DNA of 64,000 bases, taken from positions 43,551,765 to 43,615,764 of the forward strand of contig CM058238.1 in the NCBI GenBank assembly GCA_030180135.1, given 5' to 3'. The notes under the pieces were generated by a model. That model was not told the DNA's origin. It searched no databases and saw nothing but the letters and a program-made list of their open reading frames with translations. A program made the translations under genes and the position numbers. Positions 12,534 to 24,232 of this stretch are shown piece by piece (position 1 is the stretch's first letter; every line of letters starts with the position of its first letter). The stretch is from Orychophragmus violaceus. Its lineage: Eukaryota > Streptophyta > Magnoliopsida > Brassicales > Brassicaceae.

Positions 12534-13050
12534 GTTTTGAATAACATTTGTAATTTATGTTTTCAGTAAAATTTTATTAATTTAATAAAATTTGTGTTTT
12601 AGTTCAATCAGGATTAACTAAATTTTATAAGAACTAAATATTTTATAAATTAGAATTTTTATATAAATAAAACTAAATAATTTTCTTAAGAAAACATAAA
12701 AATTAAATAGACTTCAACATATATGCAATTGTTTGTAAGAAATAAATGAGTATAACAATATAGTGTAATGGTTTGGGACTACACTTGATATGCATAACAA
12801 CCCTGGTTTGAGTCATACCAAAACAAGTATTCCTTTTAATTAACTGATGGATAACCGATGGGCTAGTCATTTACTATCGGTAATCCGTCGGTTAGTTAAC
12901 CGCCGAACTTTCGCGGAAACCACCAAATAAATTTTCCAAGAAAATTAAACCGCTCATTTACCGATGAATTATCGATGGTAAAATAATATCCATCGGAAAT
13001 CCGTCGGTTCCCTGAATAATATTTCGCACAAACATTCTTCTTCCTCCTCA

Positions 13051-13249
<199 letters not shown>

Positions 13250-13344
13250 CGTTTTGATGCGGCGTTCAAGACTGCTTGTTAGAGTATGCATGTATGATGA
13301 CATTAACATATATATTGAGGCTCAAACATATTTATTTATTTTCT

Positions 13345-13349
<5 letters not shown>

Positions 13350-13388
<39 letters not shown>
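13350..13388 (+). repeat. (TC)n microsatellite, ~39 bp
   Basis: A second TC tract, about 19 units, roughly 100 bp after the first. The DNA between (13248-13349) is ordinary. From 13389 to 13890 the sequence is very AT-rich (ttataattttaattt patterns) with no gene. Confidence 0.95.
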
Positions 13389-13389
<1 letters not shown>

Positions 13390-13892
13390 GTTTCCTATTT
13401 ATTTTGTTAATTTGAGAAATCTTGGAAGATTTAGGTTAGTAGATTAGTTTTAGGAACATGGATCTGTAAATTTTTGTTAGATTAGACGTATTTATATTGT
13501 TGTTAGTTTAATTAGGTGAATTAAAATGTTTCAATTTATTTTTTAAATTAGTTTATATAGCTTTTACTAATTTATAAAACTTTATAAATATTTTAAAAAC
13601 GTTTTTGAGTTTTTAAAAAATTATAAAAAAGTATTTGTAGTTCATAATTTTTAATAATTTTGTAGGTTTTTATTAATTTTTAATTTTAATTTTCTAATTT
13701 TATAACTTTATAACATTAATTTTAATATTTTATAAATTTAAACCTTAAACAATAAAATTATAATAAGTTTTTAGGTTTTTATTAATTTCATAATTTTAAA
13801 CTTTTATAATTTTAATTTTTATAATTTTATATTTGTATAATTATATCTATAATCGATAAGTTCGTAATACTTTTTATTCATTTTATTAAAAA

Positions 13893-15410
13893 TGTCTAGG
13901 GAAATATTCGGAGATTTTGAAGCTTTCCGAGCTTCTCGATCGGCTCAGCCCCGATCGGCTCAGCCTCGATCAGCTCAGTCTCGTGAGTAGGCTCCTAGTG
14001 GGAGCTATTATGTGTCTCAAATATCGGAGACATAGAATGTTCTGCTCCTCATTGCTTGGGAGATTGAGGAACTAGTCGCTTAGCCGGGCTGAGACTTGCT
14101 GATAAGACTCGACCCCATCTTCACGGCCCCCATCATGTCTATTGGTATGTTTTATTTTTCCTTTGGTAAATTCATTTTTTCTTTATTTATATTATATACG
14201 TTTAACGTTTCTTGTTTTGCGTTTTTAGGTTCGAGATGGCGGATGCTAAGATTACGAAGTGCATCTTGAGATGATGCACAACATGCTGAAATACGCATAT
14301 CCAACGTACAACGACATGCCTCTAGAGAATATGCATAATTGGTTCCGCAATTGCGGTATGTATCTTCTTACACTACCTGTCATATTTTATCTTATTATTA
14401 ATTATTAATAACAAACGATTTTTTTGTATCAAGAGTATACATGGGATCCAAAGTATACTTGTACGGTCGAAAAGGAGTTCCACAAAAAGGCGTCCTCGCA
14501 TTATTCGTACATTGTCAACGAGTGGAAGCAGCAGTGGGCGGTAGAAGATGTAGCTAAGGGACCATTGCATGAAGTCTGGATCGGGTTTGTTCATCATTGG
14601 TCGCAACCAGCCACAGCTGGGACTTCTTCGAAGAACCGTAAGAGCCAAAGAGGCGGTGTTGGGATTGCGATCTATAACGCATGGACAAAGAGCATTTTGC
14701 AGTGGAAAATTGACTTTGTAAGCTAAACATTCTTTTCATATTTTAAGTCGATTTTCTAAATAACGTTTGCTTCTTTGTAGACCGCGCGAGAGGGACTCGA
14801 ACCGACGTATCTCGAGCTGGTCAAGGGTGGCAACACCAACAAGACTATATGCGAGATTACTGATCTGATCCCTTGGAGATTCGTCGAGGTTTCACATAAG
14901 AGAGTGGCGGAAGGGCTATCCCAGCAATCCGAGGAAATGTCGACTTCAGGAGCTTCACTATCGCCGAAACAGTTCAACGTAATCTTTCTCGAGGTAAATT
15001 TTTAGTTTAATTATTACTTTTATAATAATTTTAAATTATTTGGTTTCTAACTTAAATATTTCCGCAGGAAACATGGAATATTAAGGGCCGTTTATTCGGA
15101 TTAGGAAACGTGTCCGAGAAGCTCTCGACACCGCTTTCCAGCTTCCATCCCGACACAGACTCCTTCACCGAAGCGTTAAGGGTGAAAGACGAGGAAATCG
15201 CCAGCTTGAAGGCGACCAAAGCGAATATTCTCTTCGCTCAACTAAAAGCCGATGAAAAGATGGCCTTGATGGAACGACCTCCTGTTTTCTCGTACTTTGG
15301 AATAAGGACAAGAAGGATCGGGATAGGGAGATGTATGGGGAGCGGGGCATGAACTAGGTCGGAGATCGGGATAGGAGTCGAGATCGGGATCGGGATTGAG
15401 ACTTCTAAAT
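13893..15410 (+). pseudogene. Transposase_24-like gene of CACTA element 2, broken
   Basis: Starts at ATG 13893 (MSREIFGDFEAFRASRSAQP, followed by repeated PRSAQ units). Inferred exons: 13893-14141, 14230-14354 (MLKYAYPTYNDMPLENMHNW), about 14425-14718 (YTWDPKYTCTVEKEFHKKAS; VWIGFVHHW), 14781-14992 and 15068-15410. The order W-x-D, a basic middle, then KNRKSQRGG is typical of Transposase_24 proteins, and the C-terminal part (LRVKDEEIASLKATKA) looks coiled-coil. The tail reads as an Arg-Asp repeat (DRDRSRDRDRD) after a frame change. Stops in exon 1 (three) and a frame change in exon 2 make it a pseudogene. Introns are 70-90 bp and AT-rich. Confidence 0.65.
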
Positions 15411-15549
15411 CCTGATAGTTTTTAATATAAATAATTTCATTTCATTTGAATGTTTTATGAATATTTTAATAAATTTTATATAGTTTTTCGGTATTCTTTT
15501 TTTGAATTTTAATATTAATACATTTATTTTATAAAAATTTAAATATTTA

Positions 15550-15924
15550 TTATATTAAAAAAAATATATTTGTATTATGTCGGTAAGCCGTCCGTAATAA
15601 TTTTGTCGGTTTTTGGTCGGTAATCATCGCCGGTTATTGCTCGATAACTCGTCTGAAGAGCATGTCGGTAACTTGTCGGTATTTACCGACGAATGACCGA
15701 CAAACATTTCGTCGACATTTTCTCTAAGTACTCCATTGGTTTATTCTCGTCGATAATCCATCGTATAACCATTTGTTTTATCTCGTCGATATCAGTTTTA
15801 CGTCGGTTTTAGCCTGTCAATAATTCGTTGCTAATTTCTGACGAAAAAGTCAACGAATTCGAAAAATATTTTTACCGACAGATTAACGATGGATTTTTCC
15901 ATCGGTAATCGTGTTCTTATAGTC
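15550..15924 (+). repeat. Right subterminal repeats of CACTA element 2
   Basis: Dense gtcggtaa / ccatcggtaatc / accgacgaatgaccgac motifs in both orientations, ending at gtgttcttatag. From 15925 to 16289 I see only a T-rich run and unassigned intergenic sequence. Confidence 0.65.
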
Positions 15925-16289
15925 CTTTCTATATTTTTTTTTTCTTTTTTTTTTCCTCACATTGCCTTATACGATCGATTCATAGATGCATATGTCTTAC
16001 ATTTGTGGTTTACGTTATAACCTTTTGGATTTGTGTGTTTGATTATGCACAACGGAATTGGAGTCATAACACCATAGCAATTCTCAGTGCTCAAAGTGAA
16101 TAAAGAAGATGCTACAAATGAAGAGGTAACAGAAATGCAATAACCGGTTCAAAGTGACACTCGAGCAACACAATTACGTGAAACTTTTTTTTTATTATTC
16201 ACGTGAAACTTTTGCAAGAAACGTTTAGTTTTAACCGTATGTGTTGAACCATGTTAAAGAATCGTTTGTTTTGGTCATTAACTCTACTC

Positions 16290-16419
16290 CCCTAACCTTT
16301 TTATCCACGTTCATATCTGAAAAATCCAACATTTTTTTCCAAGTAAATGGCTCTTTTGTCATTTACTTGGAAAAAAATGTTGGATTTTTCAGATATGAAC
16401 GTGGATAAAAAGGTTAGGG
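16290..16419. repeat. Perfect 60-bp inverted repeat with 10-bp loop
   Basis: Arms 16290-16349 and 16360-16419 are exact reverse complements over all 60 positions; the spacer is gctcttttgt. The left arm starts ccctaacctttttatcc and ends ccaagtaaatg. The spacer and adjoining bases are also one copy of the 17-bp duplication flanking the retroposon-like insertion (16345-16361 and 21770-21786). The right arm is therefore the first sequence of that insertion and is an inverted copy of the DNA flanking it. A transcript would form a long perfect hairpin. Confidence 0.95.
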
Positions 16420-18457
16420 TCCTTACTCTCTCTCTCTCTCTCTAAACATAAAATCATCTCTTCCTAAACTACCGCCGCTAGCCAAAGCTCTTCAGAACTG
16501 GATTGTTTTCCGGCGCCGGTGGCTCCCTCAGCACCGGCGCCGGACTCGGATTCGCCCCCTTTCTCTTCTGTCTGATTCATGTGGTCTTTGGGTTTAGGTC
16601 CGTCGGTACGGTGGCTTCGACGATGTAGATCTCGGCGGTGTTCTCTAGCGCTGGTGGCGCGGCTCCTACGGCGTCGTGGTGGCCGCGGTGGAGGTGAGGC
16701 ATCGCTCGCCTCGGTGGTTGGTGCTTCCACCTCTTCCGCCGTGTCTTCAGCCGACTCTGCTTTTCTTCGTCTGTGGCCAGCGTTTTCCTTTCTCTGGCGG
16801 TACCTCGGCGTGTCCTCCTCTCCGGTGAAGCGTGCTTGCTGACGTAGGCGGTGGCGTGGTGGCTCTTTCTCCCTCCCGTTTAAGGCCTCTCCTTGTTTTC
16901 CCGTAGAGGAGAGGTGGTGAAGACATGTAAGGCTTCCTCCAAGCTCGGCGGCGGCAGTGGTGTTTGAGGACGGGACTCTTGTCCGACTTTAGGCTAGGCG
17001 GTGGCTCTTGTCTTGTGGTAAGCTTCTGCAAGGTGGCTCTCGTTTTCTCCGGTTGCGAGGATCCTCTGCAGGTGAAATTCAGCGGTGGCTCTAGGCAGGT
17101 GGCTCGGCAGGGGCTTGCTCCGGTTATCCTCCGTTCGCTGACTTCCATCGGTGGGACTGGTCTTCCCGACAGTGTAGTGTTCCAATAAAGCTGCGGCTGT
17201 GACGTTTGTTTGTTGAGTATAGGTTTAGATTGGCTCCGGGTTAGGCTGGGTTGATGGTGGAACTGATCTGGGTTTGAGATGTAGAGACGCTGGTTTGTTG
17301 TTGCGGTTAAATTGTAGTTGTGGGGGCTGGTTCTTGAGAGTTTTATTCTTTTGGGAATGGTAGTTGGAGGTGGCGCTTCGATGGCCCGCTTGGGCCCTCT
17401 TGTCGCCAACTGCAAGTTTGTCAGCAACGGACTCCGGAGATCCCGTTAGTTCGCGGAGAAGCTGTAGGTATCTCATATCTGAGGGTTTGAGGACTGGCCT
17501 AAGGATGAGGCTCGTGGCAACTATGATGTGAACTCTAGTCCTTCGGTACTATGGCAAGAGCGGGATGGTCTGCGCTTAGGCGTGTGATTGTTGCGCTTTA
17601 ATCTAGTTCTTGTTTCGGTTTTTGGTTTATCTTCTAAGCTTTGCTCTAAGCTTTCGTCTCGGCCATAGTTTCATTGTGGTATAGTTAGTTTAGTTTTATT
17701 TTCGGTCTTCTGTCTTTTTTGTATTCTCTGTTATGTTGTCGCAAATTCGAAAACGGTAATAAATTTCAATGTTTAAAAAATCGGCCTAGGCGTCGCTTAG
17801 GCGCCCCAAATCACAAACCGAAGCGATTTTACTATAATCGGTTAACATAATCGGCAGTCCGGTTCAGGCGGTAAAAATCGGTCAAATCGGTACAATTCGG
17901 TCTAATCGGTCAACTCGTTTAATGTAAAAACGTCGTCGTTTTAGGAAAACAAAATTAAAAAAAAGGAAAAAACAGAACACGATTATTCTTAGTTTTTTTT
18001 TCCCCGACGACAACTGTTCTTCTTCCTTCTTCCTCCTTCCTCTTCTCAGCGTCAATTCTTCATCACCTCTGCGTCTCTTCTTCCGTTCAATTGGTTAGTT
18101 CTTCTCCCTCTCTGCCTCTGCGAAATTTTCTACGTTTGTTTTTTGCGTCTCTTCTTCAGTTCAATAGGTAAGTTTTGATTTTGAATCAAATCATTATCAA
18201 GTATCAATTGTTCTCGTTTTGCTCTGTAACTCTGTAGGATATCTCGCTTTGCTCTGTAAGATTATCAACTGTTCTCGTTTTGGTATGCAATGAATGAACT
18301 AAGGATCCATCATTAGAATTTAGAAAAATATTCGTTTTGATATGCTAGATCATCACGTGTTGCTCTGTTTTCTGTAACGATCTCGTTTTGTTTGGTTCAT
18401 GATCGTCTCCTTTTGTTCTGTAAAAGTCGTTTTGCTTTGTTAGATGAGATCATCTTG

Positions 18458-18835
18458 TTATGCGTCTGTTCATGATCTCGTTTTGCTCTGTTCATGATCG
18501 TCTCCTCTTGTTTTACTCTGTTCATGATCGTCTCTCTCCTGATTCATGATAAGACGACAACACCTCTTCCTCACATGTGATTTGCTCTATAACGTTTAGT
18601 TTTATCATGAATCAGGTTTTAATGTTTTATTTGTTATGCGTCTGTTCATGATCTCGTTTTGCTCTGTTCATGATCGTCTCCTCTTGTTTTACTCTGTTCA
18701 TGATCGTCTCCGTCCTGATTCATGATAAGATGACAACACCTCTTCCTCACACGTGATTTGCTCTATAACGTTTAGTTTTTGTCTTATTATGAATCAGGTT
18801 TTAATGTTTTATGCGTCTGTTCATGATCTCGTTTT
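18458..18835 (+). repeat. ~175-bp tandem repeat in the leader of the hAT transposase gene
   Basis: Two full copies and a partial third, starting at ttatgcgtctgttcatgatc (about 18458, 18634, 18809). Each contains shorter tgttcatgatcgtctcc repeats. They lie in the 5' leader or first intron, just before the ttttcag acceptor at 18860. The 17800-18457 part of the element has CT-rich leader-like DNA and no ORF. Confidence 0.8.
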
Positions 18836-18865
18836 AATCACGTGTTGCTTTGTTTTCAGATTCCC

Positions 18866-21411
18866 ATGGAATCAGGGCCTTCACAAGAATCACAACCTGC
18901 GACATCGCGCAAGCGAAACTCTGACGATGTTGGATGGGAGTATGGGGAAACGTATGATAAGACGAATCCAGATAAGGTTCAATGCAAGTTGTGTTCTAAA
19001 AATATGTCTGGCAGAGTATATCAGATTAAAGAGCATATTGCTAATATCCCAGGAAACGTTAAAGGATGTTCTAATTCGACAAAAGAAGATCAAGTTAAGT
19101 GCAGAAATGCTATCATAGAAGCAAAGAAGAAAAAAGTGAGCAAGAAACATGAACATGATTTGCTAAGAGCTGGAGTTACTGTAGATATTCAGAGGTTTGA
19201 AGATGAGTTAGCAGAAAACCTTGGTACTCTAAAACCATCTCATCTTCAAGGTCCTATGGATAAGTTCGCAACTGCTATCCATCCTGAAGCTTCTCTTGGT
19301 ATAGAGAAAAGACAACAAAACATCAATTATGTACTTTTCAAGGAAACTCATCAAGTGCATCAGTATTGTGCTAGATGGGTGTATCAATCAGGTATTCCTT
19401 TTAATGCCATTGATAATGATGCATTCAGAATTTTTTGTGAGGGTCTTGGACAATTTGGACCTGGTTGGGTTCCTCCAACGCAATATCAACTAAGTCATCC
19501 ACTGCTGAAGGAGGAAGAAGAAAGAATTAAGGGGCTGGTAAAGAGTGAAGAGGCTGAATGGGAACGGTACGGTTGTTCCATCATGACTGATGCGTGGACT
19601 GATAGGAAAAAGAGGAGCATAATGAATTTGTGTGTTCACTCTAGAGGAGGAACATGCTTTTTGTCCTCAAAAGATACTAGCACGGACTCTCACACATGCT
19701 TATACATCTTTGACTATGTTGATCGTCAAATTGCAGAGCTTGGTGCTGAGAAGGTTGTTCAAGTTGTAACAGATAATGCTATGAATAATGTGGCAGCATC
19801 AAATATGCTTAGAGAGAAAAGGCCAAATATTTTTTGGACATGTTGTGCTGCTCATACAATTGATTTGATGCTTGAAGCCACCTCTAAGTTACCGAAGTTT
19901 AAGAAAATCATTGACCAAGCTAAAGACCTCGCGGTTTTCATTTATGCTCATACCATAACATTGTCATTGATGAGAGATCATACGGAGCAGAAGGATATTG
20001 TGCGGCCCCGGAGTTACAAGATTTGCTACAACTTTATTGACGTTGCAAAGCTTGATGGAGAAAAAACCGCAGCTAAAGACAATGTTCACTTGTGAAGCAT
20101 GGGATAAATGCGCATTTTCAAAGAGTGCAAAGGGGAAAACTTCTTTCTTAACCGTTATGAGTCCTGCGTTTTGGAATGGTGTGGACTTTGTGTTGAAGGT
20201 TTTTGAACCATTAGTAACAGTGCTAAGGATTGCTGATGGAGAGAAGAAGCCGTCAATGGGTTTTATTTTTGGAGAGCTCCTAGAAGCAAGGAACAAGATT
20301 AAGGTAGCTTGTAATGACTTGGAGAAGAATTACAAAACTATCTTCGATATCATTGACGAGAAAATGAAAGGTAGGTTGGATTCTTCTTTGCACTTGGCCG
20401 CGTATGTATTGAATCCATTCTACTTCTACAAGGATCCATCCATGGAGCATGATCAGATGTTAATTGATGGGTTTATGGATTGTGTGGAGACTTTTTACCA
20501 TTGTGACTATGACAAGCAAGATAAAGTCGTTAATACAGAATTTAATGTCAACAAGATAAAGTCTGGAGGTTTTTGGAGACCTATAGCTCAAAGAGGATGT
20601 CAACAAAATGATGAAAAATATGATCCATGTATTACTTCTTTATCTTGATAACCTTTATGAATGTTAGATCAACCATGATTCAGAAAAATATATATTGATT
20701 TACTAATTTTTTTCTACTACTACTTATACAATTATAAGAACAATTCAATAGTAACAATAATAAGATAGACGTGTGGTTGTCTTGTTTGATCATGAAATTT
20801 TGGTAGACGTGTGGTTGTCTTGTAGCTGGTTATTTTATGGTCGTCTCTCACGTTCATGTTTATAGACATTAATGAACAATTTCATGTTTGATCATTTTAC
20901 ATTTTAGGGAGTTGGTGGTCAATATATAGTTGTCATGTGCATGCTTTGCAAAAACTAGCTACAAGAATTCTCTCTTTGATATCGAGCTCATCTGGTTGTG
21001 AAAGGAACTGAAGTACATTTGAAGGGGTTGAAATTTCTTTTCCTTACCTTTTATTTTAGTTTTCTTGGAAGATAAACATTTTTACTGATTTTGAAAATTT
21101 GTTTATGCTTCTTTGTTGCAGATTCATTCAAAGAAAATGAATAGACTAGAAGTTGAACGACTTAATAGTCTAGTATATGTCCAATTCAATGCCAAGTTGC
21201 TAAACAAGAGAAAAAGGATCAATGACAAAAATATTGATGTCATTGTAGATGACAAAGATGACAGCAATGTAAGCGAATAGTTAACAAAGCGGTCAAGTGA
21301 GAAGGAAGAAGGGCTTGATGATGAATACATAGGTGCTGTGGATCTTGAGTCTGATGATGAAGAGCATGACATTACTAAGGATATTGAATTTGAAGATAAC
21401 AGTGAGTAGGT
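18866..21411 (+). pseudogene. hAT transposase (BED finger, DUF659), frameshifted and deleted
   Basis: Start chosen at ATG 18866 (MESGPSQESQPATSRKR), right after a splice acceptor. The BED-type zinc finger is about residues 20-75 (CKLC ... KEHIA). DUF659 follows, with WERYGCSIMTDAWTDRKKRS and VVQVVTDNAMNNVAASNML. One extra C near 20007 (cggccccgg) shifts the frame; the protein then continues as PGVTRFATTLLTLQSLMEKK to about 20560. The region normally holding WW and the dimerisation motif is absent, and 20650-21120 is non-coding. Homology returns at 21124-21411 (NRLEVERLNSLVYVQFNAKL, then an acidic tail), with a TAG near 21281. An internal deletion has therefore removed most of the hAT C-terminal domain. 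The encoded protein would cut element ends in the nucleus; this copy cannot. Confidence 0.9.
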
Positions 21412-21786
21412 CACTTGAGAGGGAAATTGTTGCTTTTTTTTCTTCTTTTCTTTGCTTTTTTCCTTCTTAAGATTGTTGAATTTTTAGAATATGGTTTACC
21501 TTTTGCTTTTAACTTTTATTTGGAATTGGATTTTGAATTGGATTGTTTGGATTTTTATGTTTTATTAAATTATTACAAATGTTTTAACATATAATTATAT
21601 AAATTATACATATATATAATTATATATATAAAATCATTAAAAATTCATTAACGCCTAGACCCCGATTAGGCCCCGCTTAAACGCTCTAGGCACTAGGCCC
21701 GTCCCAACACCTAAGTACCGTCTAGCGATTTTTTAAACACTGATAAATTTTAACATTTTTACCCCAAAAAAATGGTTCTTTTGTCA

Positions 21787-22172
21787 CCCTTTCTCTGTTT
21801 GCATTGGACGGATATATATTTTCTACATATGATATGTCGCTTCATCTCATTGTGACCCAATAATTTTTGTTTTGCGACAACTTACTTGACAACTTACTTT
21901 ACCATTGACGCATGCATTATTTTTAAACACAGGCTCTTTGCCATTCACCAAGTACTAAAAAAATACCTCTATCGAGTACCAAATAGTTTATAAAAAGAGG
22001 AGAATCGCAAAAGCTTCGAAACAGAAAACAAAACTGCAAAATATGTATAATACTACTTCTAAAGTTGTAAGTGAAGATCAAAGATGTCCAACTGCTGGGC
22101 TCTATTGGTAAGTAAGCCTTCTCTCCGGTAATAGATATTCGATCCTGCAACGGCCAATTAAACGGCCAGAAC
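21787..22172. other. Intergenic DNA downstream of the DUF7950-type gene
   Basis: Ordinary AT-rich sequence between the retroposon's second target duplication and the stop of the minus-strand gene; it should include that gene's 3' UTR. No further coding signal is seen. Confidence 0.5.
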
Positions 22173-23037
22173 TCACTGTCCAAGACAAAGTGCAGCTTTA
22201 ACGTCAAGCCGCCACGCAAAGCAACCTTCATTCATCCTCCAAACGTCACAAGGCGAAGTAATCGAATGCCCTTCCTTTTCACGCCACGTGTACTGCAGTC
22301 TCATTCTACATGTGAACATTCGTTGCGTTAGCAAAGGCTTATCCTTCATCACCAGCCATACACTCATCTTACTACAACCCTTCTCATCTTTCCCAACCAC
22401 TAACTCTCTGTAAGAACCATTTGTCCAAATCACTCTGCCTAGACCGTCCGATATAAAACCAGGACACGTATCTCTTTCCAGATTCATCTTCCTCTCCTCG
22501 TCCGTACACCTAAACTTGTATTCTCTCTCCGTTATGCACTCTACCGTTAACAACGACGACACAACAGTTTCCTTTTTTTGCCGTCATCAACTCAGACTTC
22601 AGATCTGAATTCTTCTTCACCGTCTTATAACGTCCCTCATCTCCGAAACTCTGCCACAACGAAGGCGCACCAAAATGAGGAGCAGGCGCCAAAACCCTCG
22701 GCGGTTCCTTCCTCTCGGGAAGCAGAGGCAGCGTCACAATCTCAGACCCATTCTTAGCCTCTTCATTTCTCTGTCGGTTACAACGTTTACCGTTGCCGTT
22801 ACAGTTAATAGATACGCAGCAGCCGCTGCTGCTACTGTTCTCTTTCAAATATTTTCTCTTACGGCCTCTCCGTGATTTGGGTGAAGCGGACTCCACCGCT
22901 GGTGAAGAAGATCCTCCAGACTCTGGTCTCGGAGCAATCAGACGGTACCGGAGCATAATCATATCCACCTTTGACAGATCATAACCCCCACCAACACCTC
23001 CGGATCTCGCTATACAACAACCTCCTCGGAAATACAT
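22173..23037 (-). CDS. DUF7950-type plant protein, single exon, frameshifted
   Basis: The most likely true host gene in the left half. Two minus-strand frames overlap at 22510-22562 and together give one protein of about 285 residues. The N-terminal frame starts at ATG 23037 and has the motif MLRYRLIAPRPESGG, a basic nuclear-signal-like RRGRKRKYLKE, and FGAPSLWQSFGDEG. The C-terminal frame has NLERDTCPGFISDGLGRVIW, a Trp/Val-rich core, then SITSPCDVWRMNEGCFAWRL and DVKAALCLGQ. This order matches the plant DUF7950 family, whose function is unknown. The frames are joined by a one-base shift near an A7 run at 22566-22580 (minus strand gcaaaaaaagg). It could be a real inactivating mutation or a sequencing error; both halves are otherwise clean. 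Confidence 0.7.
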
Positions 23038-23371
23038 TATTTTAGAGATAGTTCTACAAGTTTTACTTTTCTAACAAATGAAATGAAGATGATGAATTTA
23101 AAAAGCGTCTCGATGTAAATATAAAGAAAAAAAAACTGTTACGTCGACACGTTTGGATAAACCGCCACGTGCGAGACCAAACAATGAACAGCGCAACGTT
23201 GTGATTGGACCATAGAAGTCGTGGCATTTTGCTGTGGAAACTTTGGGTCCCGCAATGACTCGCGATACGAGGGCGTGAGGACCAATCGGAGAGCGAGGAG
23301 TGGCTATAAGCTGCGGTGCGATTAAAGGTAAGAGTCACATAAGGCTGTGAGTTCCGTGTTTACGTGTAACC
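23038..23371 (-). promoter_or_regulatory. Upstream region of the DUF7950-type gene
   Basis: About 335 bp between the ATG and the hAT insertion. On the minus strand TTTATATTTAC (about 23112-23122) lies some 75-85 bp before the ATG and could be a TATA region. Further out is a gtggcggttt / ccacgtgcgag stretch with an ACGTG core. Short ORFs here are not supported. Confidence 0.4.
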
Positions 23372-23379
23372 CAGGCGTG

Positions 23380-24232
23380 CAGGCCCGGTCCTGAACCAAA
23401 ACCGAAGAAACATTGGTGTAGGGCCCCAGAATTTTGGGAAAAAATTGGGGCCCACTTTTTTTTAGATTTCTATTTGTTATAATGGAAATCAATTATGATT
23501 ACAGTTTCTTAAGCCAGGTAAATTGAAGAAGACATTAAAAATCTAAATTTAATTATAAAAGATTAACAATATGGGCCCACAGAATCTTTACAAAAGGAAT
23601 ACATGGAGATAATTGCCTAAAAAAAGGAATACGTAGAAATTTTTTTTGACAAAAAGAAATATATGAAAATAATAATTAAAAAAATTTGACATTAGTTATT
23701 AGGTTGAGTTGTATGGAGAACGTTCAGATGTCGATGGAAACAATTTATTTTCTAAAATCAAGATTATTCGACAAGTTCTACCGAAAGATATCAAGAAGAG
23801 TGTGGAAGTACTAGACTTTCTAAGGAGATACAAGAAGTGTTATCCGAATATATGGATTACCTATGTAATAATGCTCACAATCCCAGTTTCAGTTGCATCG
23901 GCCGAAATAAGTTTTTCAAAACTGAAGTTGATAAAATCTTACTTACGGTCAACTATATCACTGGAAAGGTTAAACAGTTTGGCCATATTATCGATTGAAA
24001 AAGACATGGTCAAAAACCTTGATTATGAAAGTTTGTTGGATGATTTTGCAGGAAAAAATGCAAGAAGATCTATTTTCAAGAACTAATAGATTTTTTATTA
24101 GTTTCGAGGATATTGTAATTTTTTAATTGCAAACTTGAGTTTTTTTTAATATTTTAATATTTTATTTTATATTATTTAGGGCCCCAAATTTTAGTTTCGT
24201 ATTGGACCTCATATATTTCAGGACCGGCACTG
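23380..24232 (+). mobile_element. Deleted hAT element, 853 bp, with 8-bp target duplication
   Basis: Ends CAGGCCCGGTCCTGA (23380) and TCAGGACCGGCACTG (ending 24232) form an imperfect inverted repeat. The identical 8-mer CAGGCGTG flanks both sides (23372-23379 and 24233-24240). A second inner inverted pair, gggccccagaatttt and ggggccccaaatttt, follows. It keeps only the C-terminal transposase domain and is non-autonomous. The insertion site is about 340 bp upstream of the DUF7950-type gene. The 24241-24455 stretch to its right is unassigned. Confidence 0.93.
23709..24086 (+). pseudogene. hAT dimerisation domain remnant of the deleted element
   Basis: An open frame of 125 codons containing YPNIWITYVIMLTIPVSVAS, AEISFSKLKLIKSYLRSTIS and ERLNSLAILSIEKDM. 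This is the hAT C-terminal dimerisation domain as in TTF-type/ZMYM-like plant transposases (canonical SxxxERxFSxLKxIK). Everything N-terminal of it (zinc finger, catalytic core) has been deleted. The initial ATG is incidental; the frame probably began further upstream in the intact element. Confidence 0.88.

Larger units (their letters stand above)
17767..21742 (+). mobile_element. hAT transposon with intact ends and 8-bp target duplication
   Basis: Terminal inverted repeats CAATGTTTAAAAAATCG (17767) and CGATTTTTTAAACACTG (ending 21742) differ at one base. Both are flanked by the identical 8-mer ATAAATTT (17759-17766 and 21743-21750), the hAT signature. Subterminal parts share cctag and cttagg motifs (17785-17805 and 21655-21720). 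It encodes a BED-finger/DUF659 transposase, now defective. It sits inside the retroposon-like insertion. Confidence 0.93.
16362..21769 (+). mobile_element. Retroposon-like GC-rich insertion (LINE-derived?), split by a hAT element
   Basis: Flanked by aaatggctcttttgtca (16345-16361) and aaatggttcttttgtca (21770-21786), 17 bp with one mismatch. Its right end is a short A run before the second copy, as for target-primed retroposition. Without the hAT (17767-21742 plus its 8-bp duplication) it is about 1.4 kb. It starts with the inverted flank copy, then a (CT) tract, then GC-rich DNA (16480-17500) with a strong hairpin at 16510-16543 (ccggcgccggtg arms), and ends near cggtaataaattt. No RT or endonuclease is seen; long ORFs on both strands here look like GC-rich shadows. 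It could be a LINE 5'/3' UTR fusion or another non-autonomous retroposon. Confidence 0.5.

Noticed and set aside
16464..17476. Several GC-rich ORFs, including a 226-codon minus-strand frame
   Set aside because: Overlapping open frames on both strands with no recognisable domain, in a GC-rich retroposon-like block where stop codons are rare.
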